From Gluconacetobacter sacchari (GTDB lineage: Bacteria > Pseudomonadota > Alphaproteobacteria > Acetobacterales > Acetobacteraceae), in NCBI RefSeq assembly GCF_014174255.1, contig NZ_JABEQJ010000001.1:1-64000 (forward strand): a stretch of 64,000 nucleotides of DNA. The letters are read 5' to 3'. This document shows positions 36,682 through 44,971 of this stretch, in pieces (positions within the stretch are counted from its first letter, which is position 1; every line of letters starts with the position of its first letter). Position numbers and translations under genes: made by a program. The notes beneath the pieces were generated by a model that did not search any database, was not told the DNA's origin, and was given only the letters and a program-made list of their open reading frames with translations.

Positions 36682-39667
36682 TCAGGCGCGCTCCCTCGGG
36701 ATCGTAGAAGACAGGATCGACCAGCGTGACCTTCAGCGGCGGGCCGTCCAGACACGGCGCATACAGTCCGGTCCCCATCCGACCTCGTCCGCCCTTCACC
36801 ATCGCCAGCGCGATGGACCGGCCCAGAGCCGGACTGAAATAGGACGAGGTCACATGTCCCTCCGCCGACGTTGGAGCCGGGATATGCGCGGCGGCGACAA
36901 GCTGCATGCCTTCTTCCAGCATGCTGAGCGGGTCGTCGGTCAGCACACCCACCATCTGCAACCGGTCCGGCGCATTCATCGCCGGCAGGGCCAGCGCCCG
37001 CTTGCCGATGAAATCCGGCTTGACCTTGCTGACCGCCCAGCCGCAGCCGACATCGCCGGGGGTCATGGTGCCGTCGGTTTCCTGCCCGACGATCAGATAG
37101 CCCTTCTCGGCGCGCAGCACATGCATTGCCTCGGTGCCGTAGGGCGTCAGGCCGCATGCCGCCCCGGCCTGCCACACCCGGTCCCACACCGCCCGCGCCT
37201 GACCGGACGGCACATTGATCTCATAGCCCAGTTCGCCGGTGAAGCTGACGCGGAACAGCCGCATCGGTACCCCGCCGATACTGCCCTCGCGCAGCGTCAT
37301 GTGGGGCATGGACGCGGCCGAGATATCCAGCCCATCCACCAGCGGCGCCAGGATCTCGCGTGCCCTGGGGCCTTGCAGGGCGATCACCGCCCATTGCTCG
37401 GTGACCGAGGTCAGCCATACATCCAGGTCGGCCCATTCGGTCTGGAGGTAATCCTCCATCATGTTCAGCACGCCCGCCGCCCCGCCGGTGGTCGTGGTGA
37501 CATGGAACCTGTCGGCGGCAATCCGCCCGACCACCCCGTCATCATAGACGAAGCCACTATCCCGGCAGACCAGCCCGTAGCGGCATTTCCCCACCCCGAG
37601 CTTGGTCCACGCATTGACATAGAACCGGTTCATGAACTCGGCCGCATCGGGACCCGCCACCTCGATCTTACCCAGGGTCGAGGCATCGAAGATCCCGGCC
37701 GCGCTCCGCACCGCCCGGCATTCTCGCGCCACCGCCGCCGCCATGTCCTCGCCGGCGCGGGGGAAATAGCGCGCCCGGCGCCACTGCCCGACATCCTCGA
37801 ATACCGCCCCGCGCGCGCGCGCCCACCCATCCATCGGCGGCAGGCGCAGCGGGTCGAACTGGTCGCCGCGCGCATGGCCGGCAAAGGCACCGAACGTCAC
37901 CGGCGTATAAGGCGGCCGGTAGGTGGTCAGCCCGATCTCCTCCGGCCGGCGCCCCAGCACGTTGGAGACGATGGCCAGCGCATTGACGTTCGAGCCCTTG
38001 CCCTGGTCCGTCGCCATGCCGGTGGTGGTGTAGCGCTTCACATGCTCGATGGAGCGGAACCCCTCGCGCACCGCCAGCTTCACGTCCTTGGCCGTGACGT
38101 CGTTCTGGAAATCGACGAAGGCCAACGCCAGATGACCCGGTCCACGGCGCGGCAGCGCACCGGCGAAGCCGCCCGTCCCCGGCGCGTCCTGGCGCGTCAC
38201 GCGCCACTCCGGCCCATTCTCCCCACCTGCCGCCGCCAATCCGGCCGCAACCCCGTCGCGTAGCACCGCATCCAGCGCGAACACGCCCCGGCACGCACCA
38301 GCCGAACGCACGCGCTCGATCGCCTCACCGGGCAGGTAGACACCCAGCGCATCGTCGAAGCGCAGAGCCCCGCGCGCCTGGCTGTGCAGATGCAGGCTGG
38401 GCGTGAAACCGCCCGACATCAGCACCAGGTCGCACGCGACCGCCCGCCCCTTCCCGACCGCGCCGCCCTCTCCGACCGGTGCCAGTTCGGCCCCGGTCAC
38501 CCGCAGATGGCCATGCGCCCGCTGGATGGTGGTGGCGGGCAGGATCCGAATGCCCCGCGCCCGCGCCGCCTCGACCAGCGTCCCGCCCGGTACCGGGCGC
38601 AGATCGGCGATCGCCGCGATCTTCACCCCGGCTTCGGCCAGGTCCAGCGCCACGCGATAGGCCGCGTCGTCGGCCGTCACCACCACCGCCTTGCGGCCGC
38701 AGGCCACGCCATAGCGATGCAGATAGGTCCGCGCGGCGCTGGCCAGCATGATGCCGGGGCGATCATTGCCCTCGAATACCAGCGCCCGCTCCAACGCGCC
38801 GGCCGCCAGCACCACCTCGCGCGCCCGCACCTGCCATATCCGCTCGCGCGGCATGTCGGCGGGCGGCATGGCCAGATGGTCGGTCAGGCGCTGGTTCAGC
38901 GCCACCATATTGTGCGGTCCGTAATGAAAGGCCGAACAGCGCGTCAGCAATTGCACGTTCGGCAGCCGCTCCAGTTCGGCCACCATGCGCGCCACCCAGT
39001 CCATGGCGGTCAGGCCATCGATCCGGCTGTAGGCATCCGCCAGCAGGCTGCCGCCGAACTCCGCGTTCTCGTCGCACAGGATCACCCGCGCGCCCATCCG
39101 CCCCGCCGCCAGCGCCGCCGCCAGTCCGGCCGGACCGCCGCCCGCCACCAGCACGTCGCAATGGGCATAATGCAGGGCATAATGATCGGGGTCCGGCGCC
39201 TCGGGCGCGCGGCCCAGCCCGGCGGCGCGGCGGATCAGCGGCTCATAGACCTTGTCCCAGAAGCCGCGCGGCCACATGAAGGTCTTGTAGTAGAATCCCG
39301 CCGGCAGCAGCGGCGCCGCCAGCGTGTTCAGCGCGCCGATATCGAAACGCAGGCTCGGGGCGCGATTCTGGCTGACCGCAACCAGGCCGTCATGGATCTC
39401 GACCTGCGTCGCCCGCAGATTGGGCGTATACCGCCCCCCTTCGCCGACACCGATCAGCGCGTTCGGCTCGTCCGACCCGGCGGAAACCGGACCGCGCGGC
39501 CGGTGATATTTGAACGAGCGGCCCATCAGATGCCGCCCCTCGGCCAGCAGGGCCGACGCTACGGTATCGCCCGCATAGCCCCTGATCAGTCGCCCGTCGA
39601 AGCGGAACGCGACCGGGCGCGACGGGTCGATGCGCCCGCGTCCGGCCAGCCGGAAGACGCCGCTCAT
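36674..39667 (-). CDS. soxA: Sarcosine oxidase alpha subunit
   Basis: Large subunit of 997 residues, usual length. The N-terminus has a ferredoxin-like fold with RPVAFRFDGRLIRGYAGDTV; next comes an NAD/FAD-binding part (VLVAGGGPAGLAAALAAGR), and the C-terminal 400 residues resemble the T-protein of glycine cleavage, which binds THF and forms 5,10-methylene-THF. It oxidises sarcosine to glycine together with SoxB. The start overlaps the soxD stop by four bases. Confidence 0.94.
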   Translation of the reverse strand: MSGVFRLAGRGRIDPSRPVAFRFDGRLIRGYAGDTVASALLAEGRHLMGRSFKYHRPRGPVSAGSDEPNALIGVGEGGRYTPNLRATQVEIHDGLVAVSQNRAPSLRFDIGALNTLAAPLLPAGFYYKTFMWPRGFWDKVYEPLIRRAAGLGRAPEAPDPDHYALHYAHCDVLVAGGGPAGLAAALAAGRMGARVILCDENAEFGGSLLADAYSRIDGLTAMDWVARMVAELERLPNVQLLTRCSAFHYGPHNMVALNQRLTDHLAMPPADMPRERIWQVRAREVVLAAGALERALVFEGNDRPGIMLASAARTYLHRYGVACGRKAVVVTADDAAYRVALDLAEAGVKIAAIADLRPVPGGTLVEAARARGIRILPATTIQRAHGHLRVTGAELAPVGEGGAVGKGRAVACDLVLMSGGFTPSLHLHSQARGALRFDDALGVYLPGEAIERVRSAGACRGVFALDAVLRDGVAAGLAAAGGENGPEWRVTRQDAPGTGGFAGALPRRGPGHLALAFVDFQNDVTAKDVKLAVREGFRSIEHVKRYTTTGMATDQGKGSNVNALAIVSNVLGRRPEEIGLTTYRPPYTPVTFGAFAGHARGDQFDPLRLPPMDGWARARGAVFEDVGQWRRARYFPRAGEDMAAAVARECRAVRSAAGIFDASTLGKIEVAGPDAAEFMNRFYVNAWTKLGVGKCRYGLVCRDSGFVYDDGVVGRIAADRFHVTTTTGGAAGVLNMMEDYLQTEWADLDVWLTSVTEQWAVIALQGPRAREILAPLVDGLDISAASMPHMTLREGSIGGVPMRLFRVSFTGELGYEINVPSGQARAVWDRVWQAGAACGLTPYGTEAMHVLRAEKGYLIVGQETDGTMTPGDVGCGWAVSKVKPDFIGKRALALPAMNAPDRLQMVGVLTDDPLSMLEEGMQLVAAAHIPAPTSAEGHVTSSYFSPALGRSIALAMVKGGRGRMGTGLYAPCLDGPPLKVTLVDPVFYDPEGARLNG

Positions 39668-39945
39668 GCCGCCTCTCCCGTTTCAGGACGCGGCGTCCCG
39701 ATTTCATAGAAGGCAAGAAACCGGTCGGTCCGCGTGTCGCGCAGGGCGTTGAAGAAACGGCCGCAGCCATGCGAATGGCGCCAGCGCTCGGCCAGCACGC
39801 CCTTGGTATTGTCACGCAGATACAGAAAGGCCTCCCATTCCGCCTCGGACACATCGGCGGCGGGACGGACGATATGCGCCTCGCCCCCATAGGCGAACTC
39901 GATTTCGGCCCGGGGACCGCAATAGGGACAGTCGATCAAAAGCAT
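39664..39945 (-). CDS. soxD: Sarcosine oxidase delta subunit
   Basis: Small zinc-binding subunit of 93 residues. The N-terminus MLLIDCPYCGPRAEIEF holds the CxxC pair, and the C-terminal part has WRHSHGCGRFFNALRDT with the remaining ligands. The frame is open upstream into soxB, but the ATG at 39945 gives the standard SoxD start. It lies 17 bases after soxB. Confidence 0.92.
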   Translation of the reverse strand: MLLIDCPYCGPRAEIEFAYGGEAHIVRPAADVSEAEWEAFLYLRDNTKGVLAERWRHSHGCGRFFNALRDTRTDRFLAFYEIGTPRPETGEAA

Positions 39946-39962
39946 GACCAGTCTCCGCCGCT

Positions 39963-41216
39963 TCAGTGCGCGACCGCCGCCGCGGCGGCTTCGTCGATAA
40001 GGGTACCGTCGCGAAAACGATCGATGGTGAAAGGCGCGTTGATCGGGTGCGGCTCGTCGCGCGCGATCGTCCAGGCGAACAGGTTCGCCGCCCCGGGCGT
40101 CGCCTTGAATCCGCCGGTGCCCCAGCCGCAATTGACATACAGGCCCGGCACCGACGTCTTCGCCGTGATCGGCGAGCGATCAGGCGTGTTGTCGGTAATC
40201 CCGCCCCACGAGCGCAGCATCCGCAGCCGGCGAAAATCCGGCACCAGCTCGCAGATCGCCTCCAGCGTATGAGCCGGGATATGCAGCCCGCCGCGCTGGG
40301 TATAGGAAACATAGGAATCGGTACCGGCACCGATCACCATCTCGCCCTTGTCGGACTGGCTGATATAGGCGTGGATGGTGTTGGACATCACCACGCACGG
40401 AAAGGCCGGCTTCACCGGTTCGGACACCAGCGCCTGCAATGGATTGACCTGCAATGGCAGGCGAATCCCCGCCATAGCCATGACCACCGAACTATGGCCC
40501 GCCGCCGACACGCCGACCTTGGCCGCGCGGATCGGCCCGCGCGTCGTCTGCACGCCCGTCACCTTGCCCGACGGATCGCGGTCGATGCCCGTGACCTCGC
40601 AGTTCTCGATGATATCGACGCCCAGCTCGCTGGCCGCCCGCGCGAAGCCCCAGGCCACCGCGTCATGCCGCGCGGTGCCGGCCCGGCGCTGTAGCGCGGC
40701 CCCCAGGACGGGATAGCGGATATTGGGCGAGATATTCAGCGGCGGGCAGAATGCCTTGGCCTCCTCCGGCGTCAGCCATTCATTGTCGATGCCGTTCAAC
40801 CGGTTGGCATGGACATGGCGCTTGAAGACCTGCACGTCATGGACCGTATGTGCGACCATCAGACAGCCGCGCTGACTGAACATGACATTGTAGTTCAGTT
40901 CCTCCGACAGGCCTTCCCACAATTTCAGCGCGTGCTCGTAATAGGACGAGCTTTCCTCGAACAGATAGTTCGAGCGGATGATGGTGGTATTGCGCGCGGT
41001 ATTGCCACCCGCCAGCCATCCGCGCTCGACCACGGCGATATTGCGCAACCCGTGCTGCTTGGCCAGGTAATAGGCGGCGCCGAGCCCATGACCGCCGCCG
41101 CCGACGATAACGATGTCATAGCTGGGCTTCGGCGCCACCGAGCGCCATTGGGGCCGCCACCCGAGATGACGCCCGAACGCCTCGCGAGCCAGGGAAAACA
41201 CGGAAAATTTCTGCAT
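39963..41216 (-). CDS. soxB: Sarcosine oxidase beta subunit
   Basis: Catalytic flavoprotein subunit of 417 residues. The dinucleotide loop is [17 protein letters not shown], followed by the [17 protein letters not shown] region of SoxB; the FAD site at the C-terminus reads [16 protein letters not shown]. The subunit binds FAD and takes part in covalent FMN attachment with SoxA. It is the first gene of the operon, and its upstream region holds an inverted repeat (41302-41318) that may be a GbdR site. Confidence 0.94.
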   Translation of the reverse strand: MQKFSVFSLAREAFGRHLGWRPQWRSVAPKPSYDIVIVGGGGHGLGAAYYLAKQHGLRNIAVVERGWLAGGNTARNTTIIRSNYLFEESSSYYEHALKLWEGLSEELNYNVMFSQRGCLMVAHTVHDVQVFKRHVHANRLNGIDNEWLTPEEAKAFCPPLNISPNIRYPVLGAALQRRAGTARHDAVAWGFARAASELGVDIIENCEVTGIDRDPSGKVTGVQTTRGPIRAAKVGVSAAGHSSVVMAMAGIRLPLQVNPLQALVSEPVKPAFPCVVMSNTIHAYISQSDKGEMVIGAGTDSYVSYTQRGGLHIPAHTLEAICELVPDFRRLRMLRSWGGITDNTPDRSPITAKTSVPGLYVNCGWGTGGFKATPGAANLFAWTIARDEPHPINAPFTIDRFRDGTLIDEAAAAAVAH

Positions 41217-41301
41217 GGCGATCTGACTTCACCTCCGACCCGACACGCGCGATCGATGGCGATGATGGAAGCCGCGACCGGCAAAATCTTTCACAAAAAT
41301 G

Positions 41302-41318
41302 ACATGCCACTTGCATGT
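41302..41318. promoter_or_regulatory. Inverted repeat upstream of soxB
   Basis: ACATGC-CACTT-GCATGT is a perfect 6-5-6 inverted repeat 86 bases before the soxB start, with a further GACATG close by at 41323. It is a candidate activator site for GbdR or for RNA polymerase helpers; no such perfect copy was seen before gbcA. Confidence 0.4.
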
Positions 41319-41357
41319 TCGCGACATGACGGCAATCGCGGCCGCAGGCCGCCCGCG

Positions 41358-41744
41358 TCAGTCGCCGCGACAGACGACATGCAGCTTGTTGCCGTACGGA
41401 TCGCGGAAATAGGCGCCGAAATAATGAGGCCCGTAATGGGGTCGCGGCCCCGGCGCCCCCTCGTCACTGCCACCATGCGCCATCGCGGCCTCCCAGGCGG
41501 CGCGCACCGCCTCGTGGCTGTCGGCCGCCAGCGCGCACATCCAGCCATTGCCCCGCGCCGCAGGCCGGCCATCGAACGGGCGGGTCAGATAGAGCTTCGC
41601 TCCCCCCGCCTCCCTACCCCAGCCTGCAAAACCCCCATCCCCGGCGGTCCAGATCCTGACAATGCCCAACGGCGCCAGGACCGCGTCGTAAAACGGAATC
41701 GCATGGGCGACGTCATCGACGCCAATCGTCACATGGCTGAACAT
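41358..41744 (-). CDS. VOC-family glyoxalase-like protein
   Basis: Protein of 128 residues. The N-terminal MFSHVTIGVDDVAHAIPFY with its His ligand and the C-terminal HYFGAYFRDPYGNKLHVV fit single-domain glyoxalase/bleomycin-resistance proteins. It is 52 bases downstream of rlmB on the same strand and 141 bases upstream of soxB. Formaldehyde or methylglyoxal defence is possible, but the substrate is not known. Confidence 0.78.
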   Translation of the reverse strand: MFSHVTIGVDDVAHAIPFYDAVLAPLGIVRIWTAGDGGFAGWGREAGGAKLYLTRPFDGRPAARGNGWMCALAADSHEAVRAAWEAAMAHGGSDEGAPGPRPHYGPHYFGAYFRDPYGNKLHVVCRGD

Positions 41745-41795
41745 CGCGCGCGCTCCTTCAATCTCGACAGGCCCATCCTCATGATCGACCTGCCG

Positions 41796-42629
41796 TCAGC
41801 GCCGGCGGGTCACCTCGTACAACGCCACCGCAGCGGCGTTCGAGACGTTCAGGCTCTCCATGCCGCCCGGCATCGCCAGTCCGGCGATCTCGTCGCAATG
41901 TTCGCGGGTCAGGCGGCGCAACCCGTCTCCCTCGGCCCCCAGGACCAGGGCCGGGCGCCGCTGTCCGAATGTGCCTCCATCCAGCACGCCCCCGCCGGCA
42001 TCCAGCCCGACGACCCAGAACCCCCGATCCTTCAGCAGATCCAGAGTGCGGGCCAGATTCACCACACGCACCAGCGGCACGACATCCAGCGCGCCGGAGG
42101 CCGCCTTGGCCAGGGCCCCCGTTTCGTCAGGCGCGTTGCGGTCCATCACCACGACGGCGGCGGCACCGAACGCGGCGGCCGAACGCAGGATCGCCCCGAC
42201 ATTGCGCGGATCGGTCACCTGATCCAGCAACAGCAGCGGACCCGGACGGTCCACCGCGTCCTCGATCGCCAGCGGCGGCAGGATATCGGTCAGGATCGCA
42301 ACCCCTTGATGCACGGCGTCACGCCCGCACAGCATGTCGAACCGCGTCCGGTCGGCCCGCTGGGGCTGCATCGGCAGCGGCTGGTCCAGCCGCTGCCGCA
42401 GCGCGGCCTCGCCCTCTTCTGTCACCAGGATCTGGCGGATTCGCCTATCCGGATTGGCCAGGGCCGCCAGCGCCGGGTGCAGCCCATATAACCAGTACGT
42501 CCCGCGCGGCGCGGTTCCGCCGCTGCGCCGGGGCGGACGAGACGACTCGCGGCTGGCGACGTCGGCCCGCTGATCGGTCGAATGGGAAGGGTTTCGGGCG
42601 TCCGGACGACGCGGAGGGCGGGTGCGCAT
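41796..42629 (-). CDS. rlmB: 23S rRNA (guanosine-2'-O-)-methyltransferase, RlmB-like
   Basis: SPOUT (TrmH-family) methyltransferase of 277 residues. After a basic, disordered N-terminus come the substrate-binding domain (WLYGLHPALAALANP) and the knotted SAM domain with LLLDQVTDPRNVGAILRSA, LVLGAEGDGLRR and the closing SLNVSNAAAVALYE. It modifies a guanosine in 23S rRNA. The ATG at 42629 is preferred over the open frame to 42737, which would run almost into the tRNA gene. Confidence 0.9.
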   Translation of the reverse strand: MRTRPPRRPDARNPSHSTDQRADVASRESSRPPRRSGGTAPRGTYWLYGLHPALAALANPDRRIRQILVTEEGEAALRQRLDQPLPMQPQRADRTRFDMLCGRDAVHQGVAILTDILPPLAIEDAVDRPGPLLLLDQVTDPRNVGAILRSAAAFGAAAVVVMDRNAPDETGALAKAASGALDVVPLVRVVNLARTLDLLKDRGFWVVGLDAGGGVLDGGTFGQRRPALVLGAEGDGLRRLTREHCDEIAGLAMPGGMESLNVSNAAAVALYEVTRRR

Positions 42630-42737
42630 TTCCCCGATATAGGACGAACCGCCCGGCCCGTCACGACATGGCGCAAGGGCAGGCGCGACAAGACCATTGA
42701 CACGTCCGGCGGATGGCCTTAACCAGCCTTCCCACAC

Positions 42738-42823
42738 GGAAGGGTGCCCGAGTGGCTAAAGGGGGCGGACTGTAAATCCGCTGGCGTACGCCTACGTTGG
42801 TTCGAATCCAACCCCTTCCACCA
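42738..42823 (+). tRNA. tRNA-Tyr (anticodon GTA)
   Basis: The acceptor strands GGAAGGG (42738-42744) and CCCTTCC (42813-42819) pair fully, and the CCA end is encoded (42821-42823). The anticodon stem GCGGA/TCCGC encloses the loop CTGTAAA with GTA at 42772-42774. The T-arm is GTTGG-TTCGAAT-CCAAC. The long variable arm, giving 86 bases in total, is right for a class II tyrosine tRNA. Confidence 0.97.
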
Positions 42824-43262
42824 TTTCATGCATCGTCGGGCACAGCCTAAGGCACGCCAGATTGATGGTATGTAATGCGGCTCCAAGCACAAGTGAAGCC
42901 ACAGAAAATCCCTCCTCCCGCCTGGGGGGGGTCACCGTGTCGATTCGATGAAAAATGTCCGCCCAACCAGGGTCCGGCTTGACAAAGGGTCCCATGTTCA
43001 GCCATTCCGTTAATATGGCGTTATAAGAACATCTATCCGGACTGCGGCGAAGTGCAGCGTCAAGTCCATCAGATGTCTGTGGAGACCCCATGACTTGCAG
43101 AACAGCAAGCCGGATCGAAATTTCAAAATCAGCCGTTACAGAGACTAAGAAGAAATCAGGACTGGATTTGTCCACTTCAAGCGTTTTATTGCCCGCACGT
43201 CCGAATTGTGCGAACATGATTGCAATCATATCGACAGAACCCCGAAAGGCGATCAGGTTAAG
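42824..43262. other. Intergenic stretch after tRNA-Tyr, with one doubtful minus-strand frame
   Basis: Base composition here is less GC-rich than the neighbours. A minus-strand frame of 145 codons runs from 43229 to 42792, but its last codons read through the tRNA (ending VEGVGFEPT), I recognise no family in it, and it has no good ribosome-binding site. It could be an orphan gene or a decayed remnant next to a tRNA, a common insertion site. No integrase or direct repeat of the tRNA end is seen. The promoter of motE must be in the last part. Confidence 0.35.
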
Positions 43263-44150
43263 ATGCTGATACCCCGCCTGTCATTCGGGAAGCTGGTGCA
43301 TGTTTCGTCAATTCTGATGACTCTGCTGCTGGCGATGAACATGCACGCGCTTGCCGGCCACCTGAAGAACGACACCATAGAGGCCGACGATCCGGCGGCG
43401 CAGGCCGTGAACCCGCCCCCGCAAGCGGCCCGAAGCCAAACGACGGACGCCCCCGAGTCCCGTGCGAGCGACACAAGGAACGCGATCGAAGGGTGGACAT
43501 CCATCGTGTCCGTCGATGATCACGATATAGCCAGACAGACCAGCGCCACGCCACCGGAGACATCCGGAGCCGAGGCGGCGGCAACGGCCGCCACGCCAGG
43601 GCAAGGCACCGATCCCGAAGTCACCAAGGCCGAGACGGCTCTGATCCGCAACATCGTGGCAAGGCAATCCACCTTCGATACCGAACAGAAAAGTCTCGAA
43701 GAACAGAAACGTATCATCGACGCAGCCCAATCGGCCCTCAATGAGAAGATGCGCGACCTGGACAGCACGATGGCGGCCCTGGCCGAACGGCAGGCCGCTC
43801 ACCGCGAAACGATGTCGGCCGAAACCGACAGGCTGGTGCGGATCTACGAGGAAATGCCTCCCAAGGAAGCCGCCGCGGTCTTCAACATCATGGACATCCA
43901 TGTGCTTGTTTCCGTTGCCAACCGAATGAACCCGCGGAAGATATCGGCCGTCATGGGGTATATGATGCCCGAACGGGTCAATATCGTATCGCAATACATG
44001 GCAGGGATCAGGACATTCCACCCCCTTCGCGCCGCGTTCGACGGTACGACCGGCCAACCCGCGGAGGCTGGGGCCCTGTCCCTGTGGTCCAGAGCCAGGC
44101 CGGACGCCAGGCCATCCGACAGCGATCCCCTGAAATTGTCGCGCCAGTGA
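43263..44150 (+). CDS. motE: MotE-like flagellar motility chaperone
   Basis: Exported or membrane-anchored protein of 295 residues from the ATG at 43263: one N-terminal hydrophobic segment (SILMTLLLAMNMHALA), a long Ala/Pro/Thr-rich linker, a coiled coil (EQKSLEEQKRIIDAAQS onward), and a C-terminal MgtE-N-like domain (YEEMPPKEAAAVFNIMDIHV, then NPRKISAVMGYMMPERV). This is the layout of alphaproteobacterial MotE, which helps MotC fold in the periplasm. It is placed before the flagellar genes on the same strand. The linker is unusually long. Confidence 0.78.
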   Translation: MLIPRLSFGKLVHVSSILMTLLLAMNMHALAGHLKNDTIEADDPAAQAVNPPPQAARSQTTDAPESRASDTRNAIEGWTSIVSVDDHDIARQTSATPPETSGAEAAATAATPGQGTDPEVTKAETALIRNIVARQSTFDTEQKSLEEQKRIIDAAQSALNEKMRDLDSTMAALAERQAAHRETMSAETDRLVRIYEEMPPKEAAAVFNIMDIHVLVSVANRMNPRKISAVMGYMMPERVNIVSQYMAGIRTFHPLRAAFDGTTGQPAEAGALSLWSRARPDARPSDSDPLKLSRQ

Positions 44151-44388
44151 CCGTCTGCCCACGGTCGGATCCATGACATCCTGCGCGAACGGGGAACGAT
44201 CACGCCTGCCTCCCGGGAGGCTCCGCTCCCACAAGCATCGAAAATAGACTGTTTTCTTCTGGAATGTTCCACGCTGGAAAAATGGCGTCGCCGGTTGTGA
44301 AGGCGCAAACGCACGGGCATATTCGGGATCATTCGTCCGCGCACCGCGCAACCCGAGCACGTCTCCATCAACGCAGGAACTGGCAGTC

Positions 44389-44724
44389 ATGACGATCAAG
44401 CGCGGGGTGATGCTGCTGATGACCACACTTCTCGCAGGATGCGCCGCCGACACCGTCGCTCGGCATCTGACCGGTCGCGAATGCAATGCCGGCTATATCC
44501 AGGAAGGCGAGGATTGGTGCGCGCCGCCGGAAAGACCACCCGCTCCCCAGCCTTACTGTACGCAAAGCTGGAACGGCGTCGATTGCTGGGGCCGGCCGGA
44601 CCAGATGCCGAACGTCGCGCGGCAGGTCGCACAGGGGCCGACGGGCCTGACCCAGGACCAGAACGCGGACAGGCTGAACATGCCTGTCAAACAGGTCCCC
44701 CCGACCAACGATTATATTCCCTGA
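44389..44724 (+). CDS. Small putative lipoprotein
   Basis: Protein of 111 residues with a lipoprotein signal peptide: MTIKRGVMLLMTTLLAGC gives lipobox LLAGC, with Cys18 as the lipidated residue. The mature part has further Cys (REC, DWC, PYC, VDC) that could form disulfides, and is Pro-rich. I do not recognise the family. Its place between motE and fliF, same strand, suggests a cell-envelope part of motility but does not prove it. Confidence 0.7.
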   Translation: MTIKRGVMLLMTTLLAGCAADTVARHLTGRECNAGYIQEGEDWCAPPERPPAPQPYCTQSWNGVDCWGRPDQMPNVARQVAQGPTGLTQDQNADRLNMPVKQVPPTNDYIP

Positions 44725-44971
44725 CCATCCCTGCCATCCAAGGCGAAAATCGGTTTTTTCGTGTTTTCGGCATGAATTGGCGTTTCACCCTTCCTGAGAA
44801 GGCTGGCTGCGTTATGATAGCCGCACAGTGCTCCGGATCGCTTCGATGCGCCTGACAGCGCGATGGCAACGCGAACTGCGGAGATTACGAATGATCAGGT
44901 CCCGATGATCAAACGCCCTGGGGATTGTCCGGGTTCCCGCTCCAGCGCTGTATCAACGTAACGGTTTCCTT

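Noticed and set aside
44208-44221. GCCTCCCGGGAGGC palindrome after motE as a terminator
   Set aside because: No T-run follows on either strand and the stem has no loop; it may be chance in GC-rich DNA.
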